Origin: Pseudomonas sp. R28(2017)
Lineage (GTDB): Bacteria > Pseudomonadota > Gammaproteobacteria > Pseudomonadales > Pseudomonadaceae
Assembly (NCBI RefSeq): GCF_002112505.1
Contig: NZ_NEHW01000014.1
Span: forward strand, 62,001 to 126,000
DNA length: 64,000 nt
Reading direction: 5' to 3'
The notes beneath the pieces are model-generated. The model had not been told where the DNA came from. It saw nothing but the letters and a program-made list of their open reading frames with translations, and searched no databases. Below are positions 49,886 to 58,564 of the stretch, piece after piece; the first letter of the stretch is position 1, and every line of letters begins with the position of its first letter. The position numbers were made by a program, and so were the translations under genes.

Positions 49886-51520
49886 ATGAAGGCATTGCGG
49901 TCGATGTCGATCAGCCGGCGTCTGTGGCTGATTCTGGTGGTTGCGGTGGGCATGCTGGTGGTGCTTGGCCTGTTGATGCTGCGCCAGATCCATGGCGACC
50001 TGTACCAGGCCAAGGCGGAAAAGACCCGCCACGTGGTGCAGACCGCCGCTGGCGTGCTGGCCTACTACCAGGGCCTGGAGGCCGCCGGCACGCTCAGCCG
50101 CGAAGCGGCCCAGCAACAGGCCCTGCAAGTGGTGCGGGCGCTGCGCTACGACCAGAACGACTATTTCTGGATCAACGACCTGGGGCCGAAGATGATCATG
50201 CATCCGGCCAACCCTAAACTCGACGGGCAGGACCTCTCCGCGATCCGCGACCCGGACGGCTTCGCCGTGTTCAACGAGATGGTCGCCCTGGCCCGCAGCC
50301 AGGGCGCCGGCCCGGTCGACTACCGCTGGCCCAAGCCGGGTGCCAGCGAGCCGGTGGCCAAGACCTCCTATATCCAGCTGTTCAAACCCTGGGGCTGGAT
50401 CATCGGCTCTGGCGTCTACGTCGACGATGTACAGGCAGAATTCGCCCGCCAGCTGCGTGATGCCTCATTGGTCGGCCTGGCCATCGCCGTACTGATGGCC
50501 CTGGTGGTCATGCTCATCGCCCGCAGCATTGCCCGCCCCTTGCAGGAAGCCGTGCAAGCGATGGGCAACATCGCCAGCGGCGAAAGCGACCTGACCCGTC
50601 GCCTGGACACCCACGGCCGCGACGAGATCAGCCACCTGGGCCAGCACTTCAACCAGTTCAACGGCAAGCTGCAGGGGGTGGTCGGCCAGCTCCAGGGCGC
50701 CGCCCACGCCCTGGCGCAATCGGCCGGGCACGTCGGCGACAATGCGGGCGCCGCACAGCAGCACAGCGCCCAGCAGTCGCTGCAGATGGACCAGGTGGCG
50801 ACGGCGGTCAACGAAGTCACCTATGCCGTGCAGGATGTGGCCAAGACCGCCGAACAGGCCGCCGGCGAGATGCGCGCCGCGCAGCAGCAAGTGGCGCACG
50901 GCCAGCAGGCCATTCACGGCAGCCTGCAGCAGATCGACCGCCTCTCGGCGACCATCGAACAGGCGGTGCAGGTTATCCGTGATCTGGCCGGGCACAGTAC
51001 CCGGATTGGCGGTGTGCTGGAGGTGATCCGCGCCATCGCCGAGCAGACCAACCTGCTCGCCCTCAACGCCGCCATCGAAGCCGCTCGCGCCGGCGAACAG
51101 GGCCGCGGCTTCGCCGTGGTCGCGGACGAGGTGCGCCTGCTGGCGCAACGCACCGCGCAGTCGACTGCCGAAATCCACACCATGATCGAGCATTTGCAAG
51201 GCCAGTCCGATGCGGCGGTCAAAGCCATCGACACCAGCAGCGAAGCCTCGCGCCAGACCGTGCAACAAGCCCGCGAGGCCGGCACCAGCCTGGATGCGAT
51301 CAGCCAGGCGCTGCACAACCTCACCGCCCTCAACGCCTCGATCGCCAGCGCCACCTTGCAGCAATCGCATGTGGTCGAGGAGATCAACCGCAATGTGCTG
51401 GACACCGCCGGGCTGTCGCAGCAAACCGCCGATGCCGTACGCCAGTCCAGCGACGCGGGCGTGGCCCTGGGCCAGCTCAGCGAGGAGCTTGAACAACTGT
51501 TGCGCCAGTTCCGGGTCTGA
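49886..51520 (+). CDS. Methyl-accepting chemotaxis protein with sCache domain
   Basis: 544 residues from MKALRSMSISRRLWLILVVA (gggag upstream). First helix about 12-32; a single-Cache periplasmic sensor with DQNDYFWINDLGPKMIMHPA, the Cache_2 signature; second helix about 192-213; HAMP; then the signalling hairpin AIAEQTNLLALNAAIEAARA. No C-terminal CheR pentapeptide. Cache_2 sensors often bind small carboxylates; the ligand here is unknown. Confidence 0.88.
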   Translation: MKALRSMSISRRLWLILVVAVGMLVVLGLLMLRQIHGDLYQAKAEKTRHVVQTAAGVLAYYQGLEAAGTLSREAAQQQALQVVRALRYDQNDYFWINDLGPKMIMHPANPKLDGQDLSAIRDPDGFAVFNEMVALARSQGAGPVDYRWPKPGASEPVAKTSYIQLFKPWGWIIGSGVYVDDVQAEFARQLRDASLVGLAIAVLMALVVMLIARSIARPLQEAVQAMGNIASGESDLTRRLDTHGRDEISHLGQHFNQFNGKLQGVVGQLQGAAHALAQSAGHVGDNAGAAQQHSAQQSLQMDQVATAVNEVTYAVQDVAKTAEQAAGEMRAAQQQVAHGQQAIHGSLQQIDRLSATIEQAVQVIRDLAGHSTRIGGVLEVIRAIAEQTNLLALNAAIEAARAGEQGRGFAVVADEVRLLAQRTAQSTAEIHTMIEHLQGQSDAAVKAIDTSSEASRQTVQQAREAGTSLDAISQALHNLTALNASIASATLQQSHVVEEINRNVLDTAGLSQQTADAVRQSSDAGVALGQLSEELEQLLRQFRV

Positions 51521-51534
51521 GCCCGGTGTGATCC

Positions 51535-51572
51535 ATCGGCCCGTTCGCCCCCGGCCCGGCGAACGGGCCGAT
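51535..51572 (+). terminator. Long GC-rich hairpin after the chemoreceptor gene
   Basis: Fifteen-bp perfect arms ATCGGCCCGTTCGCC / GGCGAACGGGCCGAT with an 8-base loop and no T run. Probably a transcript-end stabiliser or weak terminator. Confidence 0.6.
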
Positions 51573-51643
51573 CCAGGTTGCGCGCTACACCTGCTGCCCC
51601 GCACAGGCTACAATCGCCGCCCTTTGCCAACCAAGGAACGCCG

Positions 51644-52210
51644 ATGTCCGGCCTCGAACTCATCGCCGCCGTGCTCGGCGTCACCGCCGTGTGGCTCACC
51701 GTCAAACAGAACGCCTGGTGCTGGCCGATCGGCCTGATCATGGTGCTTATCTATGGCTGGCTGTTCTACGAGGTGAAGCTGTATTCGGGCATGCTGCTGC
51801 AGCTGGCCTACGCCGTGCTGCAGCTGTACGGCTGGTGGCAGTGGAAGCGCCCGGACCGGGTCGAGGACGCTCGCCAGGTCTCGCGCCTGCCCGCCCGGGC
51901 GCTGATCGGCGGCCTGGCGGCAGGGCTGCTGCTGAGCGTGGCACTCGGTGCGGCAATGGCCGCCTGGACCGACGCCGCCCTGCCCTGGCTAGATGCCACG
52001 CTGACCGGTTTCAGCCTGGTCGCGCAGCTGTGGATGGCGCAGAAGCGCGTGCAGTGCTGGCCGCTGTGGATCGTGGTGGATGTGGTGTATGTCGGCCAGT
52101 ACCTGCACCAGCAGCTGTACTTCACGGCCGGCTTCTTTGCCGTGCTGACCCTGATCGCGGTACGCGGCTGGCTGGAATGGCGCCGTGACCCAAAGTTGGT
52201 GCAAGCATGA
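51644..52210 (+). CDS. pnuC: PnuC-type nicotinamide riboside transporter
   Basis: 188 residues from MSGLELIAAVLGVTAVWLTV. About seven helices, with NAWCWPIGLIMVLIYGWLFY and YAVLQLYGWWQWKRP, the PnuC signature; RVQCWPLWIVVDVVYVGQYL follows. The next gene, a NadR-type kinase, overlaps by 4 bases, so uptake and phosphorylation of nicotinamide riboside are coupled. Confidence 0.88.
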   Translation: MSGLELIAAVLGVTAVWLTVKQNAWCWPIGLIMVLIYGWLFYEVKLYSGMLLQLAYAVLQLYGWWQWKRPDRVEDARQVSRLPARALIGGLAAGLLLSVALGAAMAAWTDAALPWLDATLTGFSLVAQLWMAQKRVQCWPLWIVVDVVYVGQYLHQQLYFTAGFFAVLTLIAVRGWLEWRRDPKLVQA

Positions 52211-52758
52211 AGGTTTTGGTCCTGTGCGGCCCCGAATCCAGCGGTAAGAGCTGGCTCAGCGGTGAAATCCAGGCGCATTTCGGCGGTTTCGTGGTGGCCG
52301 AATACGTGCGCCACTTCATCGACCAGGAATGCCGCGACACCTGCTATGCCGATGTCCCCACCATCGCCCGCGGCCAGCTGGCCTGGGAAGACCAGGCTCG
52401 CCAGCAGGCACCGGAGCTACTGATTCTCGATACCCACCTGCTCAGCAACATGCTGTGGAGCCACGCCCTGTTCGGCGCCTGCCCGCCCTGGCTGGAACAG
52501 GTTTTGCTTGACCGTCGTTACGACCTGCACCTGCTGCTCAGCCCGCAAGGGGTGGGCTGGGTCGCCGATGGCCAGCGCAGCCAGCCGGACATTGCCGACC
52601 GCCAGGTGTTCTTCGAAGACAGCCGCCAGTGGTTGCAGCGCCATGGGCAAACCGTGCAGATCATCGAGGGCGACTGGCCGCAACGCAGCGCAACGGCCCT
52701 GCTTGCCGTGCAGCGGCTGCTGGAAGGGAAAACCCCGCATTGCCCTACCGAGTGTTAA
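52207..52758 (+). CDS. NadR-type ribosylnicotinamide kinase (AAA_28 ATPase)
   Basis: 183 residues. P-loop CGPESSGKSWL at residue 7, then FVVAEYVRHFIDQ and DLHLLLSPQGVGWVADGQR, matching the kinase domain of NadR without the adenylyltransferase part. It should phosphorylate nicotinamide riboside imported by PnuC and so trap it for NAD synthesis. Confidence 0.85.
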   Translation: MKVLVLCGPESSGKSWLSGEIQAHFGGFVVAEYVRHFIDQECRDTCYADVPTIARGQLAWEDQARQQAPELLILDTHLLSNMLWSHALFGACPPWLEQVLLDRRYDLHLLLSPQGVGWVADGQRSQPDIADRQVFFEDSRQWLQRHGQTVQIIEGDWPQRSATALLAVQRLLEGKTPHCPTEC

Positions 52759-52987
52759 CCCCGTGACACACCCGAATGGGGCCAACCCCCCGTATTTGCG
52801 GACTTCCGGCCATTAAAGGGGGCAGTGTCAAGGTTGTGAAACAATCGTGAAAAAGGCCCTTTGAGTAACGCAAATGCTGGGCCAAACGCCGGTTGACTGA
52901 AATTCTGTCTCAGCGCTGAAACAGATAATTCACGGCGATTTCAAACAATGCGTTCAACCCTCTGATTTACAAGAGATAAGCAAAAAC

Positions 52988-53002
52988 GGCACGACTTTCG
53001 CT
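52988..53002 (+). promoter_or_regulatory. Possible sigma-54 promoter of the fap operon
   Basis: GGCACGACTTTCGCT has GG and GC ten bases apart and matches most of TGGCAC-N5-TTGCW. The -24 T is C and the -12 TT is TC. It lies 53 bases before the fapA start, in an otherwise gene-free 296-base stretch. A sigma-54 activator is encoded further downstream (60788-62113). Confidence 0.5.
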
Positions 53003-53054
53003 CTCCTCCTTCGCAACGCTGACAAGACCAGCGCACTCAGAAGGAGTAGCCGTC

Positions 53055-53486
53055 ATGGGGAAACGGGATAAAGGCATTTTTCGCCTGCTGCTGGTCGGTT
53101 TTGCACTGGGTTCGGCGCTGCCCGCACTCGCCGACAACGGCATCATCGTAATTACCCGCGATGTACAACCGCGCATGGCCATTCGAGCGCCCATGGCGCC
53201 CGACCCCAACCCTACCACCGCCAACGCCAACCCCTCCGCGTACGTCATCAAGCAGACCAACGAACTGAGCGATGGCGACTTTGCCAGCATTACCAGCGGC
53301 ACCGGCATTTCCTCACTGATTACACAGCAGACCAACAACCTTGGCGGCCCTATCGGCAACCAGACGCAATTGGCGAATCAGGCGGCCGGCCGTGGCACCG
53401 GTTCCGGCAATGGCATCGCCAACATGGTCAACTCGAGCGTCCAGCGCGGTCTTGCCCCCCTGCAGATCCTCACCGGAGGCAAATGA
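53055..53486 (+). CDS. fapA: FapA, functional amyloid operon protein
   Basis: 143 residues. Signal peptide MGKRDKGIFRLLLVGFALGSALPALA, then a Pro/Asn-rich part and VIKQTNELSDGDFASITSGTG, as in FapA. In Pseudomonas FapA is a periplasmic helper that affects fibre composition. aaggag precedes the ATG. First gene of fapABCDEF. Confidence 0.9.
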   Translation: MGKRDKGIFRLLLVGFALGSALPALADNGIIVITRDVQPRMAIRAPMAPDPNPTTANANPSAYVIKQTNELSDGDFASITSGTGISSLITQQTNNLGGPIGNQTQLANQAAGRGTGSGNGIANMVNSSVQRGLAPLQILTGGK

Positions 53487-53487
53487 G

Positions 53488-54066
53488 ATGAGGCAGACGC
53501 TGTTAATCCTGGCCCTGCTGAGCAGCGGCCCGGCACTGGCGCAATCGCCGGTTCCAGTGATCAACGACGCCACCATTGATAATTCCGGCGCGCAATACCA
53601 AGGCAACTTCAGCGTCAACCAGGCCGCGGGCGACGGGCAGCAACAGGCCAACGCCCGGGCACTCGCCACGGGCCATGGGGCCACTGCGACCACGCAGATC
53701 CGCCAACGCCAGCAGTCCATCGTCGACCCCAACATGGGCGCCAGTGCCAGCATCCAGGGCGATGCCTTCAGCCATGGCAGCGGCGCACTGGGCGTCAACC
53801 AGAGTGCGGGGGCTGCAACCCAACAGGCCAACGCCCTGCGCATCAGCATCAGTACTCAACCGCAAAGCATCGATGACAGCGTCCTGCTGCAACAGAACGT
53901 GGCGCTGATCAACAGCTCCGATCCATCTGATACCTCACCCGGCTATCGCCACGTCACCACCGGTGACCAGGCATTCACCGGTAGCCGCGGGGTCATCCAG
54001 CTGAATCAGAGCGCCGGGGTGGGCAACCAGACGGCAAACACCCTGAGCGTACGGGTCGCGAACTGA
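53488..54066 (+). CDS. fapB: FapB, minor amyloid/nucleator
   Basis: 192 residues. Signal peptide MRQTLLILALLSSGPALA. Three amyloid repeats with QGNFSVNQAAGDGQQQANAR, GALGVNQSAGAATQQANALR and GVIQLNQSAGVGNQTANTLS. FapB is the minor fibre subunit and likely nucleator of FapC. The repeats share the GVNxxAGxxxQQxNA pattern with FapC. Confidence 0.92.
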   Translation: MRQTLLILALLSSGPALAQSPVPVINDATIDNSGAQYQGNFSVNQAAGDGQQQANARALATGHGATATTQIRQRQQSIVDPNMGASASIQGDAFSHGSGALGVNQSAGAATQQANALRISISTQPQSIDDSVLLQQNVALINSSDPSDTSPGYRHVTTGDQAFTGSRGVIQLNQSAGVGNQTANTLSVRVAN

Positions 54067-54119
54067 CCCTGCAGGTAAACAGGTAAGAACAACACTTAAC
54101 CTAAAGACGGAGAAACACC

Positions 54120-55607
54120 ATGAAACCCTCGATGGCAATCAAGCCTCTGGTTTTCGCAATTGCTGCGGTCATGGCTGTTGCTGCACAAGCCCAACAAAAC
54201 GATCGTCGTGGTCACGATCACCACAACAACCACACACCACCCGCACGTGCGGTGCTGACCGATGCCACTGCCAATGCCAATGACGGTCAGAGAAGCACTG
54301 GCAACACTATCAGAAACCAAGGCACCATCAACGAAGCCGAGATGAGCAGCTCGGGCACTGGCGCCAGCGGCAACGTGGGCGTCAACGTGGCGGCCGGTAA
54401 CGGCAACCAGCAGGCCAACGCATCGGCTATCGCCAATACCTCGTCCGACAACGCGGCGATCGACAACAGCTTCGTCTTTGGCACCTCCACTGCCACTGCC
54501 GAGATCACCCAGCGCAGCAACAACAACAAGGTCAACAACTGGTCAACCCAAAGCTCCGCCATCATGAGCGGTTCGGCTGAGGGCAGCAGCGGCAACCTTG
54601 GCATCAACATCGCTGGCGGCGATCTCAACCAGCAGAAAAACAGCATGGCCATCGCCAACAACGCCGCAGCCATCGGCAACTCCACCGCCACTGCTTCGGC
54701 CAACCAAAATGGCCCTGGTCTGGAGGTGAACAACTCGGCCGACCGCACCTACACCGTCGATACGCTGACCTTCACCACTTCTTCGAGTGGCTCGTCCTCG
54801 CGTAGCGGTTCGTTCGATGCCAGTGTCGACAAGAGCTCCAGCTCGAGCTACAGCGCGTCGGGCAGCCAGTCTGCCAGCGCCAGCGGCAGCAAGAGCAGCA
54901 GCTCCAGCGGCTCGACCAGCATGACCGCCAGCGGCTCCAACAGCAGCAGCTCCAGCGGCAGCAACAGCATGAGCGCCAGCGGCTCCAACAACTACGCGGC
55001 AAACGGCTCTTCCAGCCGCGACCACAGCTCGACCTCCAACACCACCGTCAGCGCATCGCTCGATGCCAGTGCCAATGGCAGCGCCTCGTCGTCGCAAACC
55101 TTCGGCAACTTCACTCGCTCGCGCAGCAGTGACTTCGACGCCTCGCTCAGCGCTTCGCTGGATGCATCGGTCGACAAGTCGCATGACTCGTCCAGCAACT
55201 CCTCGTTCGACAAGTCGCTCAGCTCGTCCTTCGACAGGGCCTATGACTCTTCGTATGACCGCAGCCATGACTCGTCCTATGACAAGTCTCGCGATACGTC
55301 CTACGAGAAGGCCAACGCATCGGCTTGGGATAAAGCCAGTGAATCGGCCTACGAGAAAGCCGGCGAGAAAGCCTCGCAGTCGTCGGACAGCATCTCGAAG
55401 AGCTTCAGCGAGTCTAGCGAGTACGCGCTGAGCAACACCGTATCGTTCCAAGTACTGACCCCGACCGGCTGGGCCAACCCTGTGACCAACACCGCCACCC
55501 TGAGTGGATCGGTAAACGGTGGCAGCGGCAACCTGGGCGTGAACGTGGCAGCGGGTGTAGGCAACCAGCAAAGCAACTCGCTGGCCATCTCCAACACCTC
55601 GATGTAA
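54120..55607 (+). CDS. fapC: FapC, major amyloid subunit with very long Ser-rich linker
   Basis: 495 residues. Signal peptide to about 24; three amyloid repeats near 70-106, 146-180 and 460-492 (SGNVGVNVAAGNGNQQANAS, SGNLGINIAGGDLNQQKNSM, SGNLGVNVAAGVGNQQSNSL). Linker 1 is short (about 40). Linker 2 spans roughly 181-459 and is made of Ser/Ala/Gly runs, then FDASLSASLDAS-type and YDSSYDRSHDSSYDKS-type repeats. The mature chain has no Cys. FapC forms the biofilm amyloid fibre. A UUCG hairpin follows the gene. Confidence 0.93.
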   Translation: MKPSMAIKPLVFAIAAVMAVAAQAQQNDRRGHDHHNNHTPPARAVLTDATANANDGQRSTGNTIRNQGTINEAEMSSSGTGASGNVGVNVAAGNGNQQANASAIANTSSDNAAIDNSFVFGTSTATAEITQRSNNNKVNNWSTQSSAIMSGSAEGSSGNLGINIAGGDLNQQKNSMAIANNAAAIGNSTATASANQNGPGLEVNNSADRTYTVDTLTFTTSSSGSSSRSGSFDASVDKSSSSSYSASGSQSASASGSKSSSSSGSTSMTASGSNSSSSSGSNSMSASGSNNYAANGSSSRDHSSTSNTTVSASLDASANGSASSSQTFGNFTRSRSSDFDASLSASLDASVDKSHDSSSNSSFDKSLSSSFDRAYDSSYDRSHDSSYDKSRDTSYEKANASAWDKASESAYEKAGEKASQSSDSISKSFSESSEYALSNTVSFQVLTPTGWANPVTNTATLSGSVNGGSGNLGVNVAAGVGNQQSNSLAISNTSM

Positions 55608-55618
55608 CAACTGCGGTC

Positions 55619-55645
55619 TGGAGGCTCCCTTCGGGGAGCCTCTTT
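55619..55645 (+). terminator. Hairpin between fapC and fapD
   Basis: GAGGCTCCC-TTCG-GGGAGCCTC followed by TTTCT. It is a stable UUCG stem with a short T stretch inside the operon, able to end most transcripts after fapC so that the fibre subunit is made in excess of FapD-F. Confidence 0.75.
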
Positions 55646-55675
55646 CTAACAAGAAAAAGGCAGGGGGCGTCGAAC

Positions 55676-56356
55676 ATGCGCATTATCGCCTTGGCATTTC
55701 TGCTGTGCATCGCCAGTGTCAGCGAAGCCTCTCAGATGCCGTTGTCCGTACTGCCAGGTGGTGCAGTGATCTACAAACCGATCCAGAGCATCCGCGAACG
55801 CAAGTTCGCCGACCTGGTCCAGCAGAAAACCGATTTCAGCTGTGGCGCGGCATCCCTGGCGACCATCCTGCGCCAGGCCTACTGGCTGGACGTGGATGAG
55901 CACCAGGTGATCGAGGGCATGCTTGCGCATGCCAACGAGGACCTGGTCCGTACCCAAGGGTTTTCCATGCTCGACATGAAGAAATACGTGGAAAGCCTGG
56001 GCATGCGGGCACGCGGCTACAAGGTAGCCCCCGACACGCTGCACAGCATCCGCATTCCGGTGGTCGTGCTGATGGACATCCGCGGCTACAAGCACTTCGT
56101 GGTCATGCAGAAAGTCGACAGAGGCTGGGTCTACATCGGCGACCCGGTACTGGGCCACAAACGCTTCAAGCTCGACGACTTCGTCAAGGGCTGGAACGGC
56201 ATCATCTTTGCCGTGATCGGCCAGGGTTACGACAAGAACAATATCCTGCTCGACCCGCCGCTGCCGCTGAGCGCCAAGAATCGCATCAGCAATTTCACGC
56301 CGGTGCAAGACGCAGAGTTGATGGACTTCGGTTTCATTCAAAGCGACTTCTTCTAA
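55676..56356 (+). CDS. fapD: FapD, C39-family peptidase
   Basis: 226 residues. Signal peptide to about 19. Cysteine protease motif QQKTDFSCGAASLATIL (Q50, C56), His in RGYKHFVVMQ (H140) and Asp in YIGDPVLG (D156), a complete C39 triad. FapD is thought to process Fap proteins in the periplasm during fibre export. Confidence 0.92.
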   Translation: MRIIALAFLLCIASVSEASQMPLSVLPGGAVIYKPIQSIRERKFADLVQQKTDFSCGAASLATILRQAYWLDVDEHQVIEGMLAHANEDLVRTQGFSMLDMKKYVESLGMRARGYKVAPDTLHSIRIPVVVLMDIRGYKHFVVMQKVDRGWVYIGDPVLGHKRFKLDDFVKGWNGIIFAVIGQGYDKNNILLDPPLPLSAKNRISNFTPVQDAELMDFGFIQSDFF

Positions 56357-56388
56357 CGACTTAGGGCGAGACGCGCCGGGAGCATCCC

Positions 56389-57135
56389 ATGAAGACTTCC
56401 CTGTGGCTGGCAGCCATCTGCCTCGCCGCCAGCCTGCCGACCCATGCAGAAACGTTCAAACCCATCGAACTGAAGGACCAGGAGCTGGCCAACCTGCGCG
56501 GGCGCTATGTGATGCCTGGGCGAATCGTCAGCTTCGGCATCGTCATGAGCAGCACCTGGCAGAATGCCAATGGTGAAGTGATCGGTGCGACATCCACGAT
56601 GCAGATCCAGCAATCGACCATCAAGCCGCAGTTCTATGTGTCGATGATCGATGAAAAAGGCGCTGGCAACAGCCAGGCCAGCAGCACCGGCACCGGAACC
56701 GTCACGGGCGGCAGTGGCCTGAACACCACCGAGGGCGTGACCCAGGTGGTACGGGCGGCTGGCGACTTCAACATGGCCCACAACAACGTCGACATCAACG
56801 TCACCAAGGGCAACCAAGCGCCGGCCGACCAACCGCAGGGCCAGGCCCTGGCGGCGGGCTCAACGTTGCTGGGGGCCAATGGCGCGGGCTCGATGAGTGT
56901 TTCGTCCAGCGGCACCGGGGTGCAGATGAACATCATCGCCAGCGGCAACCAGGGCAGCAGCCTGCAGCGCCTGGGCCAAGGTGGGTTGATGCAGAACACC
57001 ACCCTGCTGGGCAGCAGCAACCGGGTCAGCAACCTGACATCGCTCAATGTCGTGCTGCGTGACAATGCGCCGATGGCCGGTTCCGTGAGCGCCAATCTTG
57101 AGCAGCTCAAAGGCCTTCGCAATCTCGGATACTGA
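56389..57135 (+). CDS. fapE: FapE, fibre-associated protein
   Basis: 248 residues with signal peptide MKTSLWLAAICLAASLPTHA. The N-terminal FKPIELKDQELANLRGRYVM and the C-terminal LTSLNVVLRDNAPMAGSVSA are conserved FapE features. FapE is exported in small amounts with FapC and may act at the fibre or as a chaperone. Follows fapD by 32 bases. Confidence 0.9.
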   Translation: MKTSLWLAAICLAASLPTHAETFKPIELKDQELANLRGRYVMPGRIVSFGIVMSSTWQNANGEVIGATSTMQIQQSTIKPQFYVSMIDEKGAGNSQASSTGTGTVTGGSGLNTTEGVTQVVRAAGDFNMAHNNVDINVTKGNQAPADQPQGQALAAGSTLLGANGAGSMSVSSSGTGVQMNIIASGNQGSSLQRLGQGGLMQNTTLLGSSNRVSNLTSLNVVLRDNAPMAGSVSANLEQLKGLRNLGY

Positions 57136-57182
57136 TCTACGCTCAAGTCTCATCGTATGTAGTCAGAAGGGACGGCTAATCC

Positions 57183-58463
57183 ATGCACCGTTTGTTGACG
57201 TTCAGAGCTTTGGTTTGCGTTACGACATTGGCCCCGGCCACTCTGCTACAGGCGGCAACCGACCCTCAGGTCGAAGCACTCAAACAGGAACTGATTGCGC
57301 TGAAACAGCGCTACGAAGCCCAACAGAACGCACTGATGGTGCTGGAACAGCGGCTCAAGCAGGTCGAGGAGGCCCCCGCCCAGCCGGCACCCAAGCGCCT
57401 GACCAAGTCCCCGGCGGAGGGGGTAAAAGGTGGCCAGACCGTGGCCACCGGCACGCCGGGCAACAGCGGCAGCTCCTACGGGCAATCGCTGCAGGACAAC
57501 TCGGAGCCGGCGCAGAGCGTGTCCAACCTGTATGACGAAGCCAGCGGCTTCTTCGGTGGCGGCAAGTTCAGCGTCGAAACCGGGCTGACCTACACCCATT
57601 ACGACACCCGCGCACTGACCCTCAACGGGTTCCTGGCACTGGACTCGATTTTCCTGGGCAACATCAACATCGACCGCATCAAGGCCGATAACTGGACACT
57701 GGACCTGACTGCCCGGTACAACGTGGATCAACGCTGGCAGTTCGATATCAACGTACCAATCGTCTACCGCCAGTCCACCTATTCGTCTGGCGGCGCAGGC
57801 GGTGCGGCAGGCACCACCAACGACGAATCGGTGACGCGTGACCCCGCGATTGGCGACGTCAACGTCGGTATTGCCTACAAATTCCTCGACGAGGACGAAA
57901 CCTGGCCCGACGCCGTGGCCACCTTGCGTGTGAAGGCACCGACAGGCAAGGACCCCTATGGCATCAAGTTGATCCAGAGCCCTGGCAACGACAACCTGGC
58001 CGTGCCGGAGGATCTGCCAACCGGCAACGGTGTCTGGTCGATCTCGCCCGGCCTCTCTCTGGTCAAGACGTTCGACCCGGCCGTGCTGTTCGCCAGCCTG
58101 CAATACACCTACAACATGCAGGACTCGTTCAGCGACATCAGCCCACAGGTCAATACCAAGGTGCCAGGGGACGTGAAACTGGGTGACTCGTGGCAGATCG
58201 GCGGGGGTATCGCGTTCGCCTTGAACGAGAAGATGAGCATGTCGTTCTCGGTAACCGACCAGTTCTCCCGCAAGAGCAAGATCAAACCTGACGGTGGTGA
58301 CTGGCAATCGGTTACCAACAGCGACTACAACGCGGCCAACTTCAACGTCGGCCTGACCTTTGCTGCTACCAATAACCTGACGATCGTGCCGAACTTGTCG
58401 ATTGGCCTGACAGATGATGCGCCGGACTTTTCCTTCAGTCTGAAATTCCCGTATTACTTCTGA
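57183..58463 (+). CDS. fapF: FapF, outer-membrane amyloid secretion channel
   Basis: 426 residues. Signal peptide to about 23; coiled coil VEALKQELIALKQRYEAQQN (about 29-62), the trimerising helix; disordered linker; then a beta-barrel ending in KFPYYF with C-terminal aromatic residue. FapF is a trimeric barrel gated by its N-terminal helix that exports FapB, FapC and FapE. Last gene of the operon. Confidence 0.93.
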   Translation: MHRLLTFRALVCVTTLAPATLLQAATDPQVEALKQELIALKQRYEAQQNALMVLEQRLKQVEEAPAQPAPKRLTKSPAEGVKGGQTVATGTPGNSGSSYGQSLQDNSEPAQSVSNLYDEASGFFGGGKFSVETGLTYTHYDTRALTLNGFLALDSIFLGNINIDRIKADNWTLDLTARYNVDQRWQFDINVPIVYRQSTYSSGGAGGAAGTTNDESVTRDPAIGDVNVGIAYKFLDEDETWPDAVATLRVKAPTGKDPYGIKLIQSPGNDNLAVPEDLPTGNGVWSISPGLSLVKTFDPAVLFASLQYTYNMQDSFSDISPQVNTKVPGDVKLGDSWQIGGGIAFALNEKMSMSFSVTDQFSRKSKIKPDGGDWQSVTNSDYNAANFNVGLTFAATNNLTIVPNLSIGLTDDAPDFSFSLKFPYYF

Positions 58464-58564
58464 CAGCCGGGGCGCATCGCGCCCCCAATTGGTTACCAAC
58501 CTTGTAGCCAACGGCTTTCCTGGTATCGGCCTGTTATCATCGCGCACAGATATGTGACGATTTC

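Noticed and set aside
51535..51572. Hairpin before pnuC as an NAD-related riboswitch
   Set aside because: It is a simple 15-bp perfect hairpin next to the chemoreceptor stop. No conserved riboswitch core could be recognised between it and pnuC.
54543..55652. 369-codon minus-strand frame over fapC
   Set aside because: Arises from the Ser-codon repeats of fapC; the product is Arg/Ala/Val-rich repeats with no start signal.
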